NCBI GenBank assembly: GCA_031266495.1
Contig: JAISAX010000669.1
Span: 1 to 9,155, forward strand
DNA length: 9,155 bases
From: Opitutaceae bacterium
Lineage (GTDB): Bacteria; Verrucomicrobiota; Verrucomicrobiae; Opitutales; Opitutaceae
Direction: 5' to 3'
A program made the translations under genes and the position numbers. Shown here one piece after another: positions 1 to 5,087 of the stretch (position 1 is its first letter; the number at the start of each line of letters is the position of its first letter). The notes under the pieces are model-generated. The model was not told where the DNA came from and did not search any database. It saw only the letters and a list, made by a program, of their open reading frames with translations.

Positions 1-182
1 CGAATACGCAAGTTACGCGAGTTTTTTTGACCGGCGCACGAAGCGACATCCACGATGAAGGCGGCGGAAGTCGTTGTCAGGTGATGCATGGCGGCGGCGG
101 TCATATGCGGCGAACGGAGTGCGCGTTGTCCTGATGCAACGCCAGACAACAGGCAAGGCAAAATCCGGGTGCCCCTCAAAAT

Positions 183-223
183 TCCCCTCCCCTCCCCTCC
201 CCTCCCCTCCCCTCCCCCCCCCC
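183..223. repeat. (CCCCT)6 tandem repeat ending in C10
   Basis: Six CCCCT units run from 184 to 213 and are followed directly by ten C (214-223). The minus strand is therefore a series of G4 blocks separated by single A, which has strong G-quadruplex potential on the template strand of the downstream gene. The tract lies 82 bp before the ATG at 306 and 23 bp before a TTGACA hexamer. Both the unit count and the C10 run are prone to slippage. Confidence 0.9.
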
Positions 224-246
224 GGCGAAGAAGGACATGCCGACGA

Positions 247-274
247 TTGACAGCAGGCAGGTGCAATCTACTGT
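247..274 (+). promoter_or_regulatory. Candidate sigma70-type promoter for the PpiD-like gene
   Basis: A perfect -35 hexamer TTGACA (247-252) is followed after 16 bp by TACTGT (269-274), a poor -10 with three of six matches. Transcription would begin near 281, giving a leader of about 25 nt before the ATG at 306. The CT-rich repeat ends 23 bp upstream of the -35. The call rests mainly on the -35 and its position. Confidence 0.3.
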
Positions 275-305
275 CCGGCCTTTTTGTCCAACCTTTTGCC
301 CACCT

Positions 306-1202
306 ATGATCTCCTGGATCCAGAACACATTTCAGAAACACTTCAAGTGGCTGTTCCTGCTGCTGCTCGTTGTCGTCATTATCGGTTTCGTCTTCGTCAC
401 AGGCGCGACCTCCAGCCTGTTTGGCGACGGACGCGGTAACCCGAAAACCGTCCGGCGCGAGTTTTTCGGAGTGAATCTCAACTCGAGGGAAGGCGGCATC
501 GTCTTCGATGATGCCAGGCTCAGCATCACGCTGAATTACGGAGAAATCCCGGTTCCGAACGAACAGTTGCAGCCCTTCGCGCTCGGTCGCCACACGGCCA
601 TCGCGCTCGCCGATTCGATCAAGCTGCCGACGCCGACCGGAGACGAAATCATCGATCACATTCGCGGCCTCGCGTATTTCCGCAACGCCCAGGGCGTGTT
701 CGACAACAAGCGGTATGCCGATTTTCGCGACCAGCAACGCACCAACCCCCGCACCTCCGAGGCGGATGTCGATCGCGTCATCATCGACGACATCCGCGCA
801 AACAAGGTCCGGAAGCTCCTCGCCGGCCCCGGCTACACGCTCCCCGCCGATGTGATCGAACAACTCCGCCAGGCCGACACGCGCTGGACTCTCGACGTCG
901 CCTCGCTCGACTACGCCGCCTTCAACCCCGCCATCAAAACCGACGAAGCCGTCATCAAAAAATATTTCGACGACAACGCGCTCCGTTACGAAATCCCTGA
1001 AAAAATCTCCGTGCGCTACCTCGATTTCCCGACCGCGGCCTGGCTCCCGCAAGTCACGATCACCGACGACGCGGCCCGCGAGCACTACAAGGCCAACGCG
1101 TGGCGTTTCCCGAAACCCGAGAAAAAGACCCCCCCCCCCCCCCCCTGCTCCAGCCGCAAACACCGGAGACCGCGGATACCGACGCCGATTTCGCCGCCGT
1201 AA
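306..1202 (+). CDS. SurA/PpiD-like membrane-anchored periplasmic chaperone, N-terminal part (frame broken at C17)
   Basis: The product starts with a short basic/aromatic segment and one membrane helix (about residues 15-33, WLFLLLLVVVIIGFVFVTGA). A long hydrophilic region follows that would lie in the periplasm. This layout, with alpha-helical SurA_N-type sequence after the anchor, is that of PpiD/SurA-like chaperones that help fold secreted and outer-membrane proteins. ATG 306 is preferred over ATG 237 because it puts the anchor at the N-terminus as in PpiD; no clear SD is seen for either. The frame reads sensibly to K274 and T275 (ACC, 1128-1130). It then enters a proline run encoded by 17 C (1129-1145) and ends in 22 unrelated residues before the stop at 1200-1202. 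The natural continuation is in the frame one base earlier. One extra C, or two fewer, would join both parts into a 563-residue protein. The family call is moderately sure; whether the break is real is uncertain. Confidence 0.7.
   Translation: MISWIQNTFQKHFKWLFLLLLVVVIIGFVFVTGATSSLFGDGRGNPKTVRREFFGVNLNSREGGIVFDDARLSITLNYGEIPVPNEQLQPFALGRHTAIALADSIKLPTPTGDEIIDHIRGLAYFRNAQGVFDNKRYADFRDQQRTNPRTSEADVDRVIIDDIRANKVRKLLAGPGYTLPADVIEQLRQADTRWTLDVASLDYAAFNPAIKTDEAVIKKYFDDNALRYEIPEKISVRYLDFPTAAWLPQVTITDDAAREHYKANAWRFPKPEKKTPPPPPCSSRKHRRPRIPTPISPP
1129..1145 (+). repeat. C17 homopolymer inside the PpiD-like gene
   Basis: Seventeen consecutive C encode a polyproline linker and sit exactly where the reading frame changes. 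With 18 or 15 C the two halves would be in frame. This is either a slippage-prone switch, a true inactivating shift, or a homopolymer length error. Confidence 0.9.
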
Positions 1203-1996
1203 AACCCCAGGTCACCGAAGCCCTCCGCCAGCAAGAGGCCCGCACCCTCGCCGCCAAGTCCGCCTCGGACATCAGCCTCGCCCTCTTCGGCAAAATCCGG
1301 CTCGACGCGCTCCCGGCCTTTATCGAGAGCAACAAACTCACGCTCAAAACCGTCGCGCCGCTCGACGAGCAGACGATCCCCGCCGAACTCGGAGGCTCGC
1401 CGTCCGTCATGGACGAAGCCCGCAAACTTTCCGCCGGCCAGCCGTATTCGGATGCCATTACAACGCCGGGCGGAGCCGCCATCCTCGTGTGGCAGGAGAA
1501 CATCCCGTCCCGCCGGCCCGCGTTCGACGAAGTCCGCGAGCGCGTGACCGCCGACTGGCAGGCCACCGAAAAACGCCGCCTCTTCAACGACGCCGGCGCC
1601 GCGGTGCGCGCCGCCATCGAGGCCGGCCTCAAGGGCGGCAAGAATTTCACCGATGCCGTCACCGCCGCGGCCCAGGCGGCGCACCTCACCGCCAAGGTCG
1701 ATACCTGGAAAGACTTCACCCGCGTCTCGCCGCCGCAGGGCATCCCCGGAGCCGCCCTCCAGCCGCTCGCCTCGCTCGACAAGGGCCAGGTCAGCGAAAT
1801 GACCATGTCGGCGGAGCAGAAGGGCATCCTCGTCCATGTCGCCGAAAAAGTATTGCCCGAAGCCGCCGCATCAAGTCCCCGCTACGCCGAGCTGCAAAAG
1901 GAAATCGCCGCCTTCAACGCCGGACGCAGCGGCGGCGAACAGCTCAACGACGTCATGGAAGCCGAATACAGCCGCATGGCTCCGGTCGCTCCGTAA
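1130..1996 (+). CDS. SurA/PpiD-like chaperone, C-terminal part (continuation in another frame)
   Basis: After the C17 run the coding signal continues in a different frame to the TAA at 1994-1996. This part begins as a Pro/Thr/Asp-rich linker (LLQPQTPETADTDADF). It continues with helical, Ala/Lys/Glu-rich sequence (AVKPQVTEALRQQEARTLAA) and ends with EYSRMAPVAP. Phrases such as LDKGQVSEM and ILVHVAEKVLPE resemble the end of a PPIC-type fold. No clear parvulin active-site motif (GGxLGW type) is visible, so it may be a scaffold chaperone without isomerase activity. A GTG at 1100 lies in this frame but overlaps well-conserved upstream coding, has no SD and would omit the anchor, so separate translation is unlikely. 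The simplest reading is one gene, 306-1996, broken by the homopolymer. Its 3' end faces rhaA across the palindromic element. Confidence 0.65.
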   Translation, partial: PPPPPLLQPQTPETADTDADFAAVKPQVTEALRQQEARTLAAKSASDISLALFGKIRLDALPAFIESNKLTLKTVAPLDEQTIPAELGGSPSVMDEARKLSAGQPYSDAITTPGGAAILVWQENIPSRRPAFDEVRERVTADWQATEKRRLFNDAGAAVRAAIEAGLKGGKNFTDAVTAAAQAAHLTAKVDTWKDFTRVSPPQGIPGAALQPLASLDKGQVSEMTMSAEQKGILVHVAEKVLPEAAASSPRYAELQKEIAAFNAGRSGGEQLNDVMEAEYSRMAPVAP

Positions 1997-2101
1997 TCCG
2001 GCAACAACTACACACGCGCGGATAATCCCCCCCCCCCCCCCCCGGACTGTAAGCGTTTAGCGTCGCCAAGGAGAGACCGGGATCGAGAAGGTCCGGGGAG
2101 C

Positions 2102-2142
2102 GCACGCGTCTCGCGTGCCGGCCTGGGCGTCCCGCCCAGGCC
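2102..2142. repeat. Left hairpin pair of the palindromic element
   Basis: Two adjacent hairpins occupy the left half. GCACGCG (2102-2108) pairs with 2112-2118 around the loop TCT. GGCCTGGGCG (2120-2129) pairs with 2133-2142 around the loop TCC. The first can form only when the long 31-bp stem is open, so the two folds are alternatives. Confidence 0.8.
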
Positions 2143-2155
2143 TTGGCTGACGGTC

Positions 2156-2197
2156 CGACAGGTCTCGACATGCATCAATGCATGTCGAGACCTGTCG
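2156..2197. repeat. Central 20-bp perfect hairpin of the element
   Basis: CGACAGGTCTCGACATGCAT (2156-2175) is repeated in perfect reverse complement at 2178-2197, with only CA between the arms. It is the tip of the larger palindrome. In RNA the innermost pairs would open to form a stable loop. Confidence 0.9.
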
Positions 2198-2212
2198 CAA
2201 CCACCCCGAACC

Positions 2213-2253
2213 GTGTTCGGCGAGACGCCGAACACCGCACGCGAGACGCGTGC
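2213..2253. repeat. Right hairpin pair of the palindromic element
   Basis: GTGTTCGGCG (2213-2222) pairs with 2226-2235 around the loop AGA. GCACGCG (2237-2243) pairs with 2247-2253 around the loop AGA. These mirror the left pair: the apex reads GCG-AGA-CGC here and GCG-TCT/TCC-CGC on the left. Confidence 0.8.
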
Positions 2254-2329
2254 GCTCCCCGGACCTTTTTGATCGTCGCTAAACACTTACCCCGGGCTCC
2301 GGGGGGGGGGGGGGGAAAGGCTCACCGGC

Positions 2330-3592
2330 TCACGTGCGTTTCGAAAGCACGTCCTTCTCGTAGGCCTTGACCTCGGCCAGCCAGGCGGGGCCAACCGGCA
2401 CGCCGGCACGCCGGCAAAATTCGTCCCACACCCCGGAGAACGGCAGCGTTTTCGCCTCCTCCAGCCAGGCGAGGCGCGCGGTGTAGTCGCCCGTGTTTTC
2501 CGCTTCGCGAAGCTGCGCCGCAGGTTCGAGCAACGCCGCCAGCAAGGCCTTCTGCGCGGAGCGCGTGCCGATCACCCAGGCGGCGATGCGGTTGATGCTC
2601 GCGTCGAAGAAATCCAGCCCGATCGCCGTGCGCGGCAGGAAATCCCCGCGCACCACTTCCTCAAGCATCGCCCGCGTGGGATCGTCGAACGTGACCACAT
2701 GGTCGCTGTCCCAGCGCACCCCGCGGCTCACGTGCAGGAGCAGGCCGGGCACGTAACGCAGCACCGACGAAATCTTGTCGGCCACCGATTCGGTCGGATG
2801 GAAATGGCCGGCATCAAGACACAGCCACTTCTGCCGCGTGGTCGCGTAGCCGAGGAAAAATTCGTGCGAACCCACCACGTAGCTCTCGCTGCCGATGCCG
2901 AAGAGCTTGCATTCGACGGCATCCACATTGTGCGCCTCGTCGATCTTTTCGGCAAAGATGGCGTCGAGCGATGCCGCCATGCGCTCGCGCGGAGCGCGGC
3001 GGTCGAAAGGCGTGTCCTTGTACCCGTCGGGCATCCAGAAATTGGTGACAACCCGCGAGCCGAGCTGGCGCCCGGCCTCGGCGGCGATGCGACGGCAGGC
3101 GATGCCGTGCGCGATCCAGAACTCGCGCACCGCCTTGTCCGCGCTGGCCAGCGTGAAGCCGTCATTGGAAAGCGGATGCGAGAAATACGACGGGTTGAAA
3201 TCGAGACCGGTCTTCTGCGCCCGGCACCAGTCGATCCACGACTGGAAATGCGCGATGCCGAGTTCGCTGCGCTCCACCCGGGGAGCGGCGTCGAAGTCGG
3301 CATAAAGGGCGTGCAGGTTGAGCCGCTTGCTGCCGGGGATCAGCCGCATGGCCTGCCCGAGATCGGCGCGAAGCTCCGCGATCGAGCGGGCCTTGCCCGG
3401 ATAGTTGCCGGTGGCCTGGATGCCGCCGCCGGTCAGGCCGTCCGGGCTTTCGAAGCCGCCGACGTCATCGCCTTGCCAGCAGTGCAGGGAAACGGGCGTG
3501 GCCGCGGCGCGGGCCAGCACGGCTTCCGTATCGATACCGAGATCGGCATATCGTTGACGGGCGAGAGCGTAAGAGGAGGTGTGTGCAGACAT
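2330..3592 (-). CDS. rhaA: L-rhamnose isomerase
   Basis: Interconverts L-rhamnose and L-rhamnulose in the cytoplasm, the first step of rhamnose catabolism. The 420-residue product is nearly the length of E. coli RhaA (419) and aligns along its whole length by eye. Shared blocks include [12 protein letters not shown] (37-48), [14 protein letters not shown] (56-69), [15 protein letters not shown] (81-95), [11 protein letters not shown] (224-234) and [20 protein letters not shown] (325-344). The metal ligands of the E. coli enzyme are all kept at a constant offset of seven: E227, D260, H263, H287, D295, D297 and D327. It should therefore be an active Mn/Zn-dependent enzyme. The ATG at 3592 gives the family-typical N-terminus, although no strong SD precedes it. 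No rhamnulokinase, aldolase or rhamnose regulator is visible in the window. The 3' end stops 14 bp from the G15 tract of the palindromic element. Confidence 0.97.
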   Translation of the reverse strand: MSAHTSSYALARQRYADLGIDTEAVLARAAATPVSLHCWQGDDVGGFESPDGLTGGGIQATGNYPGKARSIAELRADLGQAMRLIPGSKRLNLHALYADFDAAPRVERSELGIAHFQSWIDWCRAQKTGLDFNPSYFSHPLSNDGFTLASADKAVREFWIAHGIACRRIAAEAGRQLGSRVVTNFWMPDGYKDTPFDRRAPRERMAASLDAIFAEKIDEAHNVDAVECKLFGIGSESYVVGSHEFFLGYATTRQKWLCLDAGHFHPTESVADKISSVLRYVPGLLLHVSRGVRWDSDHVVTFDDPTRAMLEEVVRGDFLPRTAIGLDFFDASINRIAAWVIGTRSAQKALLAALLEPAAQLREAENTGDYTARLAWLEEAKTLPFSGVWDEFCRRAGVPVGPAWLAEVKAYEKDVLSKRT

Positions 3593-3798
3593 AGGTAATA
3601 ATACAAGGTTTGAGCGCGCAGCCTATCATATCTGCTCCCGTCCGGGAATCCTGGCGATGAGCCTCCGCATATACAAAGTGGGTCTCGGCTTGTCGCTATC
3701 CGCAAACACGGCCCCGGCAACAAGACGTCAGGGCGCCGGCCCCTTGCGGAGGCCGGCGCGACCATGAAGTGAAGCGGAGGGAAAACCTGCTTCGCGAA
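3593..3798. other. Gap between the Fur-family gene and rhaA
   Basis: About 206 bp with no gene. It holds a GC-rich hairpin just after the Fur-family gene (3733-3759). Closer to rhaA there is a perfect palindrome, TCCCG-TC-CGGGA (3636-3647), next to a TATGAT hexamer on the minus strand (3625-3630), 32 bp from the rhaA ATG. The hexamer is a plausible -10, but the matching -35 position (CAGGAT) is poor. rhaA therefore probably has its own promoter here, possibly controlled through the palindrome. Confidence 0.4.
3733..3759 (-). terminator. Possible terminator hairpin after the Fur-family gene
   Basis: GCGCCGGCC (3733-3741) pairs perfectly with 3751-3759 around a 9-nt loop that can add two more pairs. 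It lies 39 bp past the stop codon of the minus-strand regulator. No U tract follows on the minus strand, so it is not a classic intrinsic terminator, though such hairpins are common 3' ends in GC-rich genomes. Confidence 0.35.
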
Positions 3799-4371
3799 TC
3801 AGACCTGGAGAGCGGAAGCTTCCGGGATTACAGGCTGGCTGTTGCGGATCACGTCCGTGTCCGTCTCGCGACTGCAGCCGGGCTGCGGCGCGCGCGCGAA
3901 AAATTCGAGCATGTGGGTGATATCCGTGAAACCGCGGTCTTCGAGCGTCTTTTCCACCTTCCTGAGCAATCCGCTCACCTCGGCCGTTGTTTCCGGGTCG
4001 AGGACGGTCACGGCATTCGTCTCCTTGCAGGCGATATGGTACACGGTATCGGCGCGATCCGTCAGGTGGTAGAGGCTGGTGCCGTTGTGGAAGAAGCTGC
4101 GCTTGACCAGCCCGATTTCCTCGAATGCACCCAGGCAGCGGTAAACCGTCACGAGATCGCACGAATCGCGGTCAAGCTCCTCGAAGATTTGCTCGATGCT
4201 GACGGGGACTTCGTGCTGCATCAGCACATTGATAATAGCGATGCGGGGCTGGGTAATACGAAGGCCGGATTTCTTGAGTCGTTGGCAAGCCGCTTCCAGC
4301 CGGTTCCCGGTGGCAGGGGGAACACTGCGAACATTGGCCAGTGGATGGTTGGTTTGTGTGGAGGCGATCAT
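3799..4371 (-). CDS. Fur-family transcriptional regulator lacking the CxxC zinc pairs
   Basis: A 190-residue member of the Fur/Zur/PerR family, which are DNA-binding repressors that respond to metal ions or peroxide. The winged-helix part is clear: SGLRITQPRIAIINVL (35-50), the IEQIFEEL helix (59-66), and the recognition helix region VTVYRCLGAFEEIGLVKR (74-91). The dimerisation part follows with YHLTDRADTVYHIACKE (101-117). The usual HHxHxxCxxC element is reduced: C115 is present but the second position of the pair is T118. The second, C-terminal CxxC is also absent, with only C166 there. A structural zinc site of the usual kind is therefore unlikely. The protein is longer than typical Fur (about 150), with roughly 20 extra residues at each end. 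Which metal or signal it senses cannot be read from the sequence. It is divergent from the Minf_1886-family gene. Confidence 0.88.
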   Translation of the reverse strand: MIASTQTNHPLANVRSVPPATGNRLEAACQRLKKSGLRITQPRIAIINVLMQHEVPVSIEQIFEELDRDSCDLVTVYRCLGAFEEIGLVKRSFFHNGTSLYHLTDRADTVYHIACKETNAVTVLDPETTAEVSGLLRKVEKTLEDRGFTDITHMLEFFARAPQPGCSRETDTDVIRNSQPVIPEASALQV

Positions 4372-4542
4372 CTGTGTCAGGTAAACACCTTATCCCCCTC
4401 CTTCGGCAGAATTACAAACCGGAAAATATTCTTTTTGCCATCCAGAGGCGCATATTCGGCTCTTTAATCACGACCAAAAACACACGCCGGGCGCGGTTGC
4501 ACTGTTGCGCCAACTATATTCCGATCCCACATTTCATTCCGC
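4372..4542. promoter_or_regulatory. Divergent promoter region, Fur-family gene and Minf_1886-family gene
   Basis: This 171-bp gap is visibly richer in A+T than the genes. For the minus-strand regulator, TGTAAT (4411-4416 on the minus strand, five of six matches to -10) has a poor -35 about 18 bp upstream. For the plus-strand gene, TATATT (4515-4520) lies 22 bp before the ATG at 4543, again without a good -35. The palindrome GTTG-CGC-CAAC (4504-4514) abuts TATATT and may be an operator. The run around 4422-4437 contains GAAAATATTC, an AT palindrome of the kind Fur-like proteins may bind, but it is not a recognisable Fur box. Confidence 0.35.
4377..4388 (-). promoter_or_regulatory. Three-codon mini-ORF with strong SD before the Fur-family gene
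   Basis: On the minus strand AAGGAGG (4397-4403) is placed 8 nt before GTG (4386-4388), an ideal distance, and the frame reads GTG TTT ACC TGA. The TGA ends 5 nt before the ATG of the regulator. The same SD lies 25 nt from that ATG, too far to serve it directly. Ribosomes could thus load at the mini-ORF and restart at the regulator. This is inference from spacing alone. Confidence 0.3.
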
Positions 4543-4986
4543 ATGCCCGCTCTCGATTTCAACCAGGTTATAGAACTCATCCGCAAGGAGGATGGCCGTT
4601 ATCCCAGACAAGCCTACGCTTTTATCCGGGAAGGACTTGACCAGACCGTCAAGCAGATCAGGCAACAGAATGCCGCTCGTGCCCGCCAGTCGTTGCATGT
4701 CTCCGGCCGCGAACTCTCCGAGGGCCTGCGCGACTTCGCCCTCGACCGCTTCGGCCCCATGGCCAAGACCGTGCTTAACGAATGGGGCATTCACCGCTCC
4801 GACGACTTTGGCGAGATCGTCTATAATCTGATCGATTACAATATCTTCAGCAAAACCGAGGCCGACCGCCGCGAAGATTTTTCCGGCGTCTTCGAGTTCG
4901 ACGACGCCTTCGTGAAACCCTTCCTGCCGCAGTGCCACCGGCCCGCCAGAAAGCCCGCCAAACAGCTCAAGACCGAAGGCAAGTGA
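4543..4986 (+). CDS. Minf_1886 family protein of unknown function
   Basis: A 147-residue soluble protein matching the Minf_1886 family, which is conserved in Verrucomicrobiota and Planctomycetota but has no known function. Family features visible are the N-terminal ALDFNQVIELIRKEDGRYP, the aromatic helix AYAFIREGLDQTV, the HVSGRELSEGLRDFALDRFG block (51-70), then VLNEWGIHRSDDFGEIVYNL and the signature LIDYNIFSKTEADRREDF followed by FEFDDAF. There is no signal peptide or membrane helix. The last 20 residues are basic and rich in Pro/Lys (ARKPAKQLKTEGK), a likely disordered tail. ATG 4543 gives the typical family start; no SD is evident. It is divergent from the Fur-family gene and precedes the M16 peptidase by 101 bp on the same strand, so co-transcription is possible. 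Confidence 0.85.
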   Translation: MPALDFNQVIELIRKEDGRYPRQAYAFIREGLDQTVKQIRQQNAARARQSLHVSGRELSEGLRDFALDRFGPMAKTVLNEWGIHRSDDFGEIVYNLIDYNIFSKTEADRREDFSGVFEFDDAFVKPFLPQCHRPARKPAKQLKTEGK

Positions 4987-5031
4987 CGCTCTTTCGCCCT
5001 CGCGTTTCCAGTTCTCATTCCGCCCGCCGTC

Positions 5032-5066
5032 TCCCTCCCTCCCTCCCTCCCTCCCCCCCCCCTCCC
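5032..5066. repeat. (TCCC)5-T-C10 tract in the leader of the M16 gene
   Basis: Five TCCC units (5032-5051) are followed by T, ten C (5053-5062), and a last TCCC (5063-5066). The design matches the tract at 183-223: short C/T units, then C10. It sits 21 bp before the M16 ATG, in the leader. The minus strand is a run of G3 blocks with single-A spacers and is a strong G-quadruplex candidate. Confidence 0.9.
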
Positions 5067-5087
5067 GCCATTTCTCCGCCACCTCCC

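Larger units (their letters stand above)
1..305. other. Leader region upstream of the PpiD-like gene
   Basis: No gene is supported here. The first 30 or 58 bases could be the 3' end of an upstream gene, because two frames run open from base 1 to stops at 28-30 and 56-58, but neither short tail is recognisable. A weak imperfect hairpin pairs 125-133 with 143-150. The region then holds the CT-rich repeat at 183-223 and a candidate promoter at 247-274. The open frame beginning at 88 runs through the low-complexity repeat and encodes a proline/arginine-rich peptide with no family character, so it is not called. Confidence 0.5.
2027..2315. repeat. Palindromic MITE/REP-like element bounded by C17 and G15
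   Basis: A 289-bp inverted-repeat structure fills the gap between two convergent genes. From outside to inside: C17 (2027-2043) followed by GGA faces TCC-G15 (2298-2315); 2049-2062 (GTAAGCGTTTAGCG) pairs with 2277-2290 with one mismatch; a left-side bulge covers about 2063-2080; and 2088-2118 is a perfect 31-bp inverted repeat of 2237-2267. Three further hairpins lie inside the arms, so the single strand can fold as a cloverleaf. It encodes no convincing protein; the frames across it are by-products of the symmetry. Structure and size suit a non-autonomous MITE or a REP/REPIN-type element moved in trans. I see no clear target duplication. Its position suggests it could also end transcription from both sides. 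The structure is certain; mobility is inferred. Confidence 0.75.

Noticed and set aside
1100..1129. GTG 1100 as an independent start of the second chaperone fragment
   Set aside because: No SD is present; it lies within conserved coding of the first frame, and the fragment would lack the membrane anchor.
1060..1837. Two long minus-strand frames opposite the chaperone C-terminal part
   Set aside because: The plus-strand frame continues the chaperone; the antisense frames are low-complexity shadows.
2008..2286. 92-codon minus-strand frame across the palindromic element
   Set aside because: It is explained by the inverted repeat and includes a poly-Gly stretch from the C17 run; there is no SD or domain.
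2027..2315. CRISPR array or tRNA-like gene
   Set aside because: The hairpins are arranged as nested inverted repeats, not regularly spaced direct repeats, and there is no tRNA anticodon or acceptor pattern.
2699..3598. 299-codon plus-strand frame opposite rhaA
   Set aside because: rhaA on the minus strand is certain, and this frame shows no family character.
4932..5087. Extended start for the M16 gene
   Set aside because: It would overlap the preceding gene by 55 bases and translate the CT repeat as polyproline; M16 similarity begins after ATG 5088.
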